Origin: Burhinus oedicnemus
Taxonomy: Eukaryota; Chordata; Aves; Charadriiformes; Burhinidae
NCBI GenBank assembly: GCA_008921705.1
Contig: VFFE01005921.1
Span: forward strand, 4,488-68,487
Length of the DNA stretch: 64,000 nt
Direction of reading: 5' to 3'
Made by a program: the position numbers and the translations under genes. Below, one piece after another: positions 1 through 13,245 of this stretch. The notes below the pieces were generated by a model. The model ran no database searches. It saw only the letters and a list, made by a program, of their open reading frames with translations, and was not told the DNA's origin. Every line of letters begins with the position of its first letter. Position 1 is the first letter of the stretch.

Positions 1-20
1 GGGGGGGGGGGGGGGGGGGG
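1..20 (+). repeat. Homopolymer of 20 G at the window edge
   Basis: The window opens with exactly 20 or more G residues, followed by AAGGGGCGGA. It may be a true G-tract cut by the window, or an assembly or read artefact at a contig end. Confidence 0.9.
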
Positions 21-3000
21 AAGGGGCGGACAAAGAGAAGCCTGCATCGTGGAAAATCAATAGCTCCATTAAGGCTCCACAGGATGCTATAAGGCACATT
101 TTGAGGAAACCACCCTCCTTACAGCATACTACAGAGAACAATAGCTATCAGAAGGCCTTTCTCCAACAGCCACATTCCCTGGCCTTTAGCAACAGTCCCA
201 CAGCCTCCACCTTCCTGTCCGGCTCCCCCACCACCTCCAAATCACACTCCTTGGAGGGCACTTGAGTATAGCTGCTGGGAATCACTGCAAAGGCTGCTTC
301 ACACCACGCCTGCAAATGGAAAGAAATCCCAGTGAAACACTATTACCAGCCATTTTGAAAGGTAGGACTACCTGCTGGTGAGGACAGAGCCCAACAACTT
401 ACTTCTGAGAGACCAAGGTTAAGTTTCATCTTCTCTGTCAAGCACTGCTATGCTTTATTTACATCAAAGGCATCAATAGTCTTCACTAGTTCCTTGCAAA
501 CAAACCAAATCTGAATAAGCTAATTGTATTTAGGCTATATTTGCTATGAAGCAGATGTAATAGGGCAGAAGTTTCAGTTCTTTGAAGAAGCATTGCTGTT
601 CAGAAATCTTTATGTCTGACCAAAGAAAGCTGTTGGGTTTTGTCACTAGACCATCAGCAAGTTTCAGTCTCAGAACTCTGCACCACATAACATAAAAAGT
701 TACTTTTCTCAAGAGGCAAAGGCTTTCAGAAGGGAGGCCTCTGTAGAATTGACAGGTACATCCTCAACAGCACCATCATCAAGGGAACACTAAACTATTC
801 CTTGCAAACACTGCAGGTACTTCCACCTGCAAGGAGAAAAGCAGAGCACGTGATGGTCTACAGTGTCAGCAGTTGCCAGACGCCCGACCTGAAATTTTTG
901 CTTGCTTTCTTTCCTCTCTGGGGAATTAAGCTTGACCATCAGACTTCCTAACTGCAGCAAGGGCTCCTGATCTGATGAGAATGAAGAAATGCAGAAAGAG
1001 GAAAGAACCAACCTTGTGAGGGCCACATTATTTTTCAGAGCAGGGTAATGCTTGATGCCCACTGCACATTCCTGAGAGCAGGCTGTAGAGCTCATCTACA
1101 AACCAATCACCAAGAGATGACAATATGCAGAGGGATCCCAGTTCACTCGTACGAGTGTTCACCTGGGCCTACACACAAAATGCAAAAGGTCCGAGACCGT
1201 TGAATTAAGACCTATTCTAGGAATGCGAAAGACACTGCAACAAAAGAAAGATGCACAATGTACAATGAGGCTCAGACTTTGCAGAAGCCTAAAAAAAGCT
1301 GAGGAGGAGACTGGAACAAGGGGACATGCATGTTACTGTCTTAATACCAGGACTGGGAAAGTCCGGTTCATGGAATTAGCCAATATTAAAGGCTAGAATT
1401 ATTTTTTAGTTAAGGTTAACCCAAGGTCTGCAAACACCTTCACTTCAAGAGGCACAAAGGAATCCTCTGTTTCTTTAGACAAGAAATGCTTAAATCCCTG
1501 TTTCCTAGACAGAAATTTTTTTCCTGCACTATTATATGACAGGAAAAAGTATGAGAGGAAAAAGGGTATCAGGGGAATGAACCAGTCTTGAAGAACTTCA
1601 GAGAAGTGATTAACATAATCAAAGCTTCTTTTTAAAACAACATCTGAACTGCAGACTGCTTTGTGTAGGTGTCTTGCACAAGAAATCATTTACCAATGGT
1701 CAAACCTAAGCTCTAGAAGCCTTCTGGAAGGGTTTTGGCTTACCGTCAGCTGGGTAATACAATTATGTTGACTTGAGAAATATCAGGCCTATCCCTAGCA
1801 GCACTTGGCTTACTCTCCTCGCCTACAAGTAGCCACCAGACTTTAGGCAAGCCCGTTATTTCACTAGAATCAAGTTGGAGAAGACTAGTCTTTAAATAGC
1901 ATAAATGTGGGCAATAAAGGCCACATCAACCACAGGTCTATCTGGTCTGTTTTCTTATGTTTGAATGCTGAGGCACATTTTCTGAAATAAATGGCAGCCA
2001 CATGCTTCCTTACAGCAGGCTCTCCTGTGCCTTACATGGAAAACATTTCTTGTAAGATACACAGGAAGCAAAGGTTAGATCAGATTTTAGTTGTGGGATC
2101 TTTTCATGCTGTGCAGTAAAAAGCCTGCTGATCTCATGCTGCTTCTTCCCCCACTGCATGCAGCTCCCTCATTCCCTCACCCAACGAAAGCCTCTTGGCT
2201 GAAACATCATTTCTTATCCCCTTCTCTTTAGCACATGCTTTTTAACATCCTCTTTCATACATTACAGCTAGTTGTTGTGACTCACTATGGAAGTCACCGC
2301 AAGGGAGGAGATGCAGACAGGAAGCCTAGGGCACATGCCAAAGGATAAGTTTTTGCTCCTGACAGGTATGTGACTAGACAAAAAGTGTCCTTCACAAGCA
2401 CTTCTTGCCTCAATAGCATTTGCAGGGCAAAGGGAGACAGAAATCAGAGCCTAGGTATCAGACCACACTGTGCTAGGTGCCGCATAAACACAGAACTAAA
2501 GACCACTGCTACAAAGATACCATAAGCTACCATTACATGGAGAGAAACCACCTCTTTAATCTGAACCACGACTGGTTCCCTGTGATCTTACTCTCACAGC
2601 AGGTTCTTGATATATAACACCCAGAGAAATCCACAGCTATTTGGTCTACTGCAAACATGCAATGAAATCTGCACCACGCCTGTTCTTAATGCTTTCTTTG
2701 TTCATTACAGTGGATTCAGAAGATTGAAAAGGAAATTAAAAGGTCACTCAGATACATGAGCTATTACTGTCCCAGCACAAGCCAATAATTTGGCTCAGAA
2801 GCAAGAATCAAAAAGGAATACCACTTGTAAACAGGCTTCTCTCAAATTCTTACCAGTAAATGTTTAACTCCCTTTTTATTTTTGTAGCTACAGTCACTGA
2901 CATGAGCTTGATACTTAATAATTTAAAAAAAGGGGTAAAGACTAAGACTTTTCTTGCCAATGGCTCTCCCTTTCCAATTCTTTCCCCTTGTCTTCAAGTC

Positions 3001-3563
3001 TTAACACAGCCTCACCTCTGCTTTCATTTCTCTTTCATTCCTTCTTAAGATTACTACCACACCTCCTCACCCTCTCTGCACACACTCCAGTTCAAGCTTT
3101 GCACGCAAGAGTGAGCCTTCCCTCTCTCACAGTTCCTTGTGCTATTTCCTCAGCTGAACTCATTAACCATGTCTCCAGGACTTCCCCTGACTGAAAAAAA
3201 AAAAATCGCCCCTGGGCATATAGGAATGAGTTTGTAAGGTTTTGAGGGCAGTTACTTTGTGCATTTTGCAAAGGTCCTGTGCGGCTGCAGCACCAGCAAT
3301 CTAGTGAGACGTGTGAGTGCACACCACTCCCTCAACACGGGCTGAGCTGTGCTCTCACTTTTTGGAGCTCAGTGCAGAGATGAGCTGCATATGGGTAACA
3401 GAGACTATGTTCCTTCATGCAAGGGGTTATCGGCACCCTACAGATACCTGCATCAGGCTTCCCTAAACAGCCACAATTGGGAACATAGAAATCCCCCGCT
3501 CCAGGGAAAAAGAAGCAAACTAGCCCCTCTCCCATGCTAGATGTACTTTCAGAAAGTGTGCAG

Positions 3564-3724
3564 GTTTTGTAGTGGGGCTTTTGGTTTGGGTTTTTGGGGG
3601 GGTGGGAGTGGGAGTGTTTGGCTGGGTTTTTTGTGGGGTTTTTTGGTGGTTGTTTTTTTTGGGGTTTTTTTGGGGGCTGGTTTTGTTGGGGTTTTTGGTT
3701 TTTGGGTTTTGTTTTTTTTTTTTC
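3564..3724 (+). repeat. G/T-only low-complexity tract
   Basis: About 160 bases with almost no A or C on the plus strand, built of alternating G runs (3-7) and T runs (3-12). The many G runs of three or more make it a candidate for G-quadruplex formation on the plus strand. If the surrounding gene is transcribed leftward, its RNA would be A/C-rich here. Several apparent Lys/Pro-rich or Gly/Phe-rich reading frames in this tract are composition artefacts. Confidence 0.85.
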
Positions 3725-4935
3725 CTGTTCCCCAATGTAGTCCTGCCTCCTTAAGAGACAGCACTTATGCAGAAGCATACACCCCCTCCTTGGCTGGGAT
3801 CAAGAGCTGCTGCTGAACATATCTTTCAAAGCTTGATACTAAGCCAAAGCATGCCTGCAGCACAGACAATGGGATGCTGCAATGGCAGTGGTGGGTAAAC
3901 TACTGAGAGCAGAGAACACAGGTTCACTACATAACATCATCTTGAACATTGATCTTTTCCATCAGAGTCTAAGCTTTTTGTTGTTGTTGTTCAAAGGATG
4001 TACATTCTGGCAGCACCTTGAAGACTGTGGTAACTTTTGTAATACAAACAAGAACATTAAGAAGATATCTCTGTCTATTCTTGATGTCTTAGCATTTATC
4101 TGGCCTTTCCTTGCATTTCACCACCCACAGTGCAGCTGTTCCTCTTCTGATTAAGGACAAAGATGAAATCACTGCCTCCTTGCATCCTTGTAACTGGCCC
4201 CAGTGGGACTCTCAGGGAACCTGAGCCTGCTCCCAAACACGGCTGTCAGCAGGTTTCGCTCCTGTGGGTTTGTCTTCTACTAAGAAGAGCATTAAAATTT
4301 GAGAGCAATCTATCATAACTGAGTAATCCTACCATTAATCCCAACATCCTCAAATGCACCCTTCCTCCCTCCCTCAAACAGTCCTCTATGTTTCAGTCTC
4401 CTACACAAGCAGATGCTTAAAACAGTGTAGCCCATTGACTGGCTCTGCCAAGGGGCCACACTAAGTTTGGAACTACTTGCAAGTTACAGTATTTTGCAGT
4501 TAAAGGTGCCTGCAAGACCACTTTGTCTCACCAAATATAGCAACTACAAGCCCTCATGTGCCAAGCAGCACTGTACAAACACACAGGTGACTTACAGCTC
4601 AAATAGAAAACAGACAGCCCAAGAGCACCCAGACATGAGTCTTCCAGAAAGGAAGAGTGGTTTCTGAGCACAGATGGTAACAGCAGTTCTGTACTGCATC
4701 TTTCTTTAGTGCATGGTCTGAGGCAAACCCTTTGGGCCCCAAGATAATCATCTCCCCACCTCTGCTTCCTTCCCCAGAAAGAATCCCTCCTCTAGAGACT
4801 CATGCTTTACCCAAAGAGGAATCGACTCATGCCACTGCCATAAGCCTTCCAAAGTAAAGCAAGAGACAACACATCAACAGACTGGTCACAAGACATGGGC
4901 TTGTGCCTCTTCTCAGAATTCCATTAAACAGTGAG

Positions 4936-4954
4936 CACAAACACACACACACAC
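4936..4954 (+). repeat. (CA)n microsatellite
   Basis: An alternating CA run of about nine units, interrupted once near its start (CACAAACACAC). Confidence 0.9.
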
Positions 4955-7900
4955 TTTGAACTGTTCCACAATCATTTATATATGGAGAAAGCTGGTATCT
5001 GCATTCTCTCAAAGAGGAAGGACAAAACTAATATTTGTTTCACCTTAAGCAATCCCATCACCGTATACCTCACTGAATGATGAGTAAGTTTTTTCTTGTT
5101 AAACCACGGCAGCTTCCTTGATATTAACAGCAAGTCTTCCTCCTCATTCTACAAACCTTTAAAAAAAAATCTATGGCCACATTCTTCTTTGTTTGACACC
5201 CTTCTTAGTAAATATGTCAATATTGACACATGCTTATGTTTACACAGAAGACTAGCAGGCAGGGTCCCTGGACAGGGGAAAAAAAGAAATTTTGACCATG
5301 CCTAGATGTACAGGCAAAGGGGAAGGAACTGTCTATCTGCACCCGGACAAGAAGCCCACAGAAGGGCTCGGTTCATAACCCCACCTGTTCAACAGCATGT
5401 GCAATAGAGTACATGCAGGTCAGTCTGGCAGCGCAGGCTCACCCAGCCTCTGACACTGCTTTAGGGCAACAGATCTCCAGTGGCAAAGCAATGTGCCCCT
5501 TCCCACATGAGGATTCCTAAGAATACATGATATGAGATTTATGAACTGAGTCATTCTCACTAGCAAGGACCAGTTTCCTTAGTGTTTCGTCAAGTGCTTC
5601 ATACCCCATGCAAATAAAGACACAACAGAGAACAACTTGTTGTGGATGCAACTCTTTAATTCCTGCATCCAGATTGGGGGATGCCATGGTCTGTCTGGCA
5701 CTCAGACATTTGCCTGCTGCAGTCCATCACCATATGCCTACTCTCCCTTACTAAATTGGAACAGCAGCTCACGACTACACAAGAGGACAAACAACTGTAC
5801 TGGCAGGGAGAATATAGAAAGCAACCACTTATGTGCAAAAATATCCCCATTCTCTCACTAAAACAATGCTGCTCTGGGATACAGTGATGCACATTTGCAA
5901 AGAAATTGAATTCTCTAGCAAAATCAAACCGAACTACCACAAAGAAGGTGGGGTGAAACATTCCGTTCTATGTTGAAGAACAAAGTGCAGTGGCCATAAG
6001 TAACAGCAAAACAGAAGCAGAAACTATTCATCTGAACATACTGACCCAGAACGCAGGGTTCAGTTACCACCTGTATACACACATGCATCAGATCCATAAC
6101 CCAAGCAATATTTTATGCAGCTCCGCCTTATTTGTAGATGCACATTTAGAAATTCAGAGCAATAACCTGATACACTGGAGCTGAACACTATTACAGCCCA
6201 CTGTAGACAGGGTAGAAAGAAAACAAAGAATTTGTGTAACAAAGCAAAACACAGCAAGAGAGGAACATCTGCTACTTTTACCAGGAATACCATATGGTCA
6301 GTAACTGAAGTATGGACAATAAGTTCATTCATATTTAAAAGCAAAATTAGTACGTCACTCCTTCCAAGATAAGAGAGAAAATGCCTGTTCTACTTCCACT
6401 GTTCCAGCCCCACCATCCCCAGTCCAGATTTGGCTTTCTGAAGAACAAGTGCTGCCGGTATTCTGGCCTGGACAGTCAAGCTCAGAGCACTTTTCATGAC
6501 AGGGTGCCAGAACCAGGAGGATGAGAACACTCCTGTAGGAGTTTTGCTTAACCCTAACACAAGCCTGGTTATCCACAGCCCCGTCAGAGCTGCAATGCTG
6601 AAAGACCAGTTTTGTTACTAGCCGATTAGAGTAACACTCTGGAGCTGTGAGGCATTTGGCGGCAGTAAGCATGGTTAGCACAGTAAATCTCAACCGCTAT
6701 CCTGAAGTCATCCTCAACTCCTGAAAGCACTGCCCAGAATTGCAACCAACACAGTTGGTTCAGATCAGAGCACCCAAGGAAACATCTTTCTTCAACAAAA
6801 TGTGAGGCCAGACACATGGCAGCAATGCTTTCTAACATCTTGCAGAACACAGGCACACTAGCTGAGGAAGCTACTTCAGCAGTGCTATTCCACATATTGG
6901 TCTGCCATGCTGCAAAGTTATAACACCAGATGCAGAAGTCAAGAGGGACAATCTTAATGCATACTCATTATCTCTTAAAAAACAGATCAATAAGGTCTTT
7001 TTCTGTTTGAGTACCTGTTGGTGGGTATCATTTAGTTGCAAAAGTCTTGTGCAAGAAGATAAGATCCCTCAACTAGCAAAGTCCCTCAACTGCTGCCAAG
7101 ATATAGCACACAAGTTAATTCACCTATTGCAAGAGTCTCTCAGTCCCAGCAAGGTCTTGCCATATTTGCTGATTCTTCATTCTTCCCGAACCTGAATCCC
7201 CCACTTGCTCTCTGAAATTCAAGTATTCACTTTGTCAATTGAGTTTTCATTGCAAGAGGCAGATGGCAAAAAGGATTAGAAGGATTTTGCAGCAGTGCTG
7301 AGCAGCCTAAGCCACAAAGAGAAAGCAGTATAGAAGCCTGCTCTGACAATCAAGTGCCACGAGTAAATAAAATGGAAAACAACAGGCCAGATTAGCTACT
7401 GGCAGCATGACTTCCCAGATCCATCCAGGTCACAACATGTCCCAGTCTCCCTGCTCCACCCCTTTAAAACACTCCACTCGGAAACCAGGTGTATTATTGC
7501 CCTGACCCACACCTCTCAGTTTGTATGCGCTCTCTGCCCATGGGAGGAAATTCAGGCAAGAAACCCAGAGACGAACACTCCCACATAAAGAGCAATCCAC
7601 AAGGGGTCTCCAGCAGAGCCAAGCATTTGCTTGCAGGAAGTGAAAAAGGCAGACTCCCAGGTATCTGGTGTATAGCTTTCACGTGGACTTCAAGTCTGCT
7701 GCTGAGACAGCAAGGCTTTTTTAGCCTCCTCACAAGCAGTAATGCAGCACAGAAGAGACACAGACAGCAACTGTCTGGTTAACAGCCTCACAGCTAGAAA
7801 GTGCCTGTGGGAAAAAGAGATGCAATATCTGAATTTTAGCTATTGCCAGGCTAAGTAATTACTGAGGGAGGTAGCTAGCAGCCTCATCTTAAGACCAGGA

Positions 7901-10900
7901 ACTTCATCTTTACACTTATAAAAGCCAGCTTTTGACAAGTTTGTAGAATGAAGTGTCACTTTCTTCCATGTTTTGGCCTCCTTATGTATTTCATTTACTG
8001 CTGATCCTACTAGAAAAGGATACACTTTGCACCAGAGAGCAACAGAAACAGTGCACTCGTGTGGGATAGCAACCTCCTATGGAAGCTGAAAGTTGGATGC
8101 AGGCTTCTGACTTTAAAGCCTTCTGCACCTCACACTTCTGCACATGGCTTATATTATTCTTATGTAAGATTTTCCATGCCACCAGACATTACTCCTAATC
8201 AATTTCTAGCAAGATCTATAGTCTACATTTCTTCCATGTGAAAAGGAAGACCTACTGCCAGCAAAAGCATCACAGAATTACATGCATTTTCAGACATGGG
8301 GGGCAATCAATAGTCTTGGAAATCAGAAAGGTTGTAGCACAGCTTCAAGCAAGTCAAAGGCCACTGGGATTAAATGTGGACTTCCACGGCAAACATTTCT
8401 AGGCTCTTTTTTTGTTAGTATCATTAACTCTGCTTGTGACTATCAGTGATCAAACCATAACAACTTTGTTATTGTTTTCAGAAAAGGTGGATTTCCTGAA
8501 GACAAACAAATTCCATCTTTTTCCCCATGTGGAACTTGGGACAGCCTATCCATTTTAGGATCACATGAATCCAGAGCTGGATGTAGTGTCCCCTTCATGC
8601 TCTGGGGCATGAAGCAGTGGAAGCTTGAGAAGAAAAGGTCAGAGCAGACCAGCAGTTTTGTGGGTCATCCCAACACAAGCACATAGGACTGCAGGAAGGG
8701 GCAGTGGCCAAAATGACTCTGCACATGGCACCTGTCCTCTGCCAAGGGTAAGGAGGCCAAGGGGAAAAGGCTGGTATTTCACAGGGCAGACAAAAAATAA
8801 GTCTTTCACATTGTCTTTTCCCAAGTCTGCCTTCTCAGTGCTGTAGTTCCAATATTAAACTCCATTAGCAAGGAGAGCCACGATTACTTCCGCCTTATAA
8901 GAGGTTAAGCTTTGCCTCAAAAGTTTCACTTTGATCCTCATATTTGTCATCTATCTAGTAATTAAAGGATTTTTTTCTTCCTCTGTAAATTAAAAGGAGC
9001 TTCAGGTATTAGAGATGCCCCCAAGCTGCTCTGCCATGGTCTGAACTTCAGACTCACGATAGCTCGGTCGCTCATTACCTCATGCAGCGCAGAGCAGAAA
9101 AACAGAAGTGTAACAAGCCTTCAAACCTGAGAGGAGCAGATTTATTCTGTGGAATATCAAAATGACCATACCTAGGTCAACAGCCACACTGTGATCTGAA
9201 AGGAGAAAGTGACATTTCACCCTCCAAACTTTTTCATAATCTTACATGAACAGATGTAGAGAAATTTTTCAGACAAAGCTAGGATTTCCCAGTTGACCGA
9301 GTCCCTTTAAGTAGTCACTGTTCATTAGGCATTCAGAAACCCCAGAGCAACAGGATTTTTTTTGTTTTCTGAACACCAAGTATTTCAGCTCTCCTGCCCA
9401 ATGAAGCCTGGCAAGGAAGTACTTCCGTTTGATGCAAAAGGAGATAAGGTCTAGCTCAGTGCCACTGCAGAAAGAGATCCCCAAATTCACCTTCCTCCAG
9501 AACAAAGACAAGCACACCCTCAAACTTCGACATTTGGTACTTCAAGCCAAAAAAACCAGGAGGAAGTATCTTGGGTTTTTGTTCAACAGAGATTCACAGA
9601 AATCTTGCTCTGTGGTATAGCTATCACTGCATGTTTGCATTCTAGATAAATCAAGTGGTTTATTTAATGCCCACTACAGCAAAACGTGTGCCTCCACAGC
9701 CTGGAACACCACCAAACGCAGAGTGAGCCACTCCAGAGGCCACCACTGGCTCAGCAGCAGCAGCAGAGACTCCTCTCTGCTTCTTTGTACCTTAAAGTTT
9801 TCCACCCAAGAACAGCATTTCCGCATTAAGACTTTGTTTTTCTTTCCACACCAGGTAGCAGCCCTGCATTCCCAAGTTTGGCACTTAATCCAAGCCCGAA
9901 TGACTAAACAAATAAAAACTTCTGTGTCCGGCTACAGCAATGCCAAGGCCTGCCACCCCGCCCCATGCAGCACATAAACTCTCATCCTCCCCGTAGCCAC
10001 CCATGCCCTGCACACCTACAAGGTTTACCACCTCCTCATGTGCCAGGCGTGGCTGGCAGAACCCTACACCAGCAGCTGAAAGCTTGGCAACTGTACAGCC
10101 ACACATTGGGAAAACCACAACATAATGAAGTCGCACAGCACAGTGCCAACTAATCGGCAGCCACGCATTACACACTATGACACTGGAAATGGCGATTATT
10201 GTGGAAGTAAACCCACATATCATTTTTACTTGAGTTTTTGCTTCTGTATTTTAGCTCCTCTTATTCCAGAAGACACCAGAAAAGCTCACTCCTGTGTTAC
10301 AGAGGGTTACCCATAAAACACAGCCAAGTTATCCAGGTGCAAGTCTCACTCCAGCAATGTCTTCTCCACAGAAATACCAAGGAAAAATAATAGGGTTTAA
10401 ACTTTTTATACCAATATCAAGTAAACTGGATTGAATTTACTTAAAACTTCTTTTGCCAAACACAGCCTAAAGGCAAAAACCTATGGCCAAATAATAACAC
10501 CCATACCCCCCGGCTGTACCACTGACAGCATGAGAGACTTCAGTGGTGTTTGAAAACATGTTTGTAAGGATGGAAATGTTTTTCTATTCTAAGACATGCA
10601 TGTCCTGGAATACATGCCTTCATTGGAGGGTGAAGGAGGGCGGGAAGGGAGGGAGAGAGGTTGTAACATCTGGGCAGATAAACACGTTTTTATTTTATAC
10701 AAGACAAGAACTTAAGGCAAGAAATCTCCCTTCCCCCTATGTTAAACAAATGCAACAACTTCTCTTGAGAGGATACCTACTACCTCTTACCACTTCTTCC
10801 TGGATCTAGACTCTCCAAAGACAGAAATAATAATAAAGGGCCTCAAAGCCCAGACCCCAGCAGCCAGCTAAATATCACCTAAACATGTGGACTTGAACAG

Positions 10901-13186
10901 AGAAGCCTTTGCAATCCTCTTCTGAGCCTCCTGTTGTTCTCTGGCTAGTAGCAGTGATTTCACTAGTTAGGAACCAAGCTCAGCATTTTTCTTGAGGGAA
11001 AGTCCCGTGAGGGACACTCAGCTACTACATATAGCCCAAACTATTAGGTAAGACATACAGATCCATCCCTTGTATCCAAATCTACATAAACCAAGTACTT
11101 GCTCTGAGCAGGAGGTTGGGTCTATGGCAGCTCCAGAGGTTCAACCTTTATTGCTCTGACTTTTCACAACGAAAGCTATTCCTTCTCACCAGGAGGCTAT
11201 GCAACATCGTCTCCTCTGAGAACTAGTGCCTGGACATCAGCAGACTGGTAGATTGTTGAGGGGTTTGTCTTCCCAAACGTATGCAGATTATCACGTTCCT
11301 AGGAGTAGCTTCACATAAAAGAAACAGCCTAGTTCAGTTTTAATTAATTATATTTTCTGTATTGTCTTTTTTCCTACCTTCCTCCATCACATGCTACTGG
11401 CCTTTAGCTGTGATTTGTGTCCCACCTGAGAGCACCGCCTAGCACACTGTAGATTACACCTTGATTACAGACAGATACATAGTTAAGGAAACTGATATAC
11501 GCTCAAAATTAACACACATATTGGTGTGCAAGAATTCACATATGATCAAAACGAGTTCATCTAGCTCACTGCTCCATTTCCTGCAGATATTAGAGGCTTT
11601 GATAGGCAGGAAGGATGTAGAGAAGCCCATGTAATGACATAACATTCATGGTACTATACAAAGCACGCCTTAACACTGCCTACACTAATCACCTTTCTTA
11701 ACCTCTCCTGTTTTTTTTCTTAGAGGCTAATAGAGCCTCAGCCTCCAGAGCTGTCAGTCTCTGTTCTCACAGGCAGTCTAAGTCAAATACCACTCTCAGC
11801 ATCCCATTTCTGGGTAGTAGGCACAGCGTCACATTCACCAATGGATTCCACATACCGTGTTTGCAATATTCTTATTTTCCTTCCCTTCTCCAAAAATGGG
11901 AGAGGACCTCTGCAGTACTTCTTTAAATGTCAGGTACAGAGGGTGTAACAGCAACCACCCTCACAGCGCAAGTCTGAAATAACTCTACTGAATTCATGGG
12001 CTCAACCCAGTATAACTAATGAGTCAGGCCAGCTTCAAAAAGCCTGCTTAAAATATCTTACTGGCTCCTCCTTAACCTCACCTTCCTCCAAAAATTGACT
12101 TCAACTTGAAAAACAGGCTGCCTTCTACACTTACAGCAAATTCTACCATCATCACGTACGACATTTTTGGCTCCATAGCCAAAAAGGAGACAGAAAAGAC
12201 CTCAAAGACAGGAAAGGCTAAGATAATCATTGAGACCTACAGAAAAAAAGAATTTTACTGATTTTACATTTAACATTGATCTTCACGGCTTGGAAGACAA
12301 AAAAACAATGCCCTTCTGCACTGTTTACTGTATTCATCCTGTAAAATTCATCACTTGTGGAGATTAACCAAATTGAGCACCCAGCATGAGGTGCTGAAAG
12401 GGAAGAAAGTGTTGCCTTGAACTTCTCTGAGCAGCTAGATAGTGCCCAGCTGTATCTTCACAGAATTTCGGATACGCACACGCCCTTGTTAAGACACAGT
12501 ACTGTATTGTCTAAGCTGACTAATATCTCTCAACAGCTCCAAGTACTACTTTAAGTAGAACGAGGGTGCAAAATTCCCCTATGTACTGGGAGCCTGTTAA
12601 GCAGCTGGCATAAGAAAAGAAAAATCAATGTATGCTTGAGACAGCAGGAATCAGTTATGCAGCAATTAAATGCACAACACAGGAGGACTATAAAATACCA
12701 GCTTGCTTTAGCAAATATGGTTGCTTGTGACTGAGTACCTCAGAGGAGGAAAAAAAAAAAAATCTTATCATGTATCTCAAATTCCGCAAGGCTTGTCTGG
12801 AGCAACACTTGGAAAGGCTGCAGCATGTGCACCATTCTGTAAGATGCAGTATTTCTGACTCAAGTCCTCCTCTTTAGTTAGCATCAACCAACGCACTAGT
12901 ACACCATTGGAGATGGTGGAAAAGACCAGGCACAGGTACACAGATCAACCAAGGCAATAGAGATTGACTTACAAGGAGCAACTGGGACTATTTTTCTCAG
13001 CCATGTTGCCAGAGGTCAGAAGCATATTAGTGCCAACTGTTAACATTCAGTGGCTCAAACCCTTCAACTCCTTCCAACTTCAGTGTTCAGGCCCTTTCAA
13101 AAGTCTCGCAAGTACAATACACATCTCCTTTCCCACCTCCCTCTGCTGCCTCACACTTTTATGCAGGGCAGCCTGGTTTCAGTTAA

Positions 13187-13245
13187 ATAAAAAAAACAAA
13201 AAACAAAACAAAAAAAACCCCACCACACAAAAGCCACCCAAGTTG
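13187..13245 (+). repeat. A/C-rich low-complexity tract
   Basis: Repeated A5-A8 runs separated by single C, then CCCCACCACAC. It is the complement-type equivalent of the G/T tracts elsewhere in the window. Confidence 0.8.

Noticed and set aside
3332..3778. Lys/Pro/Asn-rich frames, with Gly/Phe/Val-rich frames on the other strand
   Set aside because: Artefacts of the G/T-only tract; all frames through it give simple-composition peptides.
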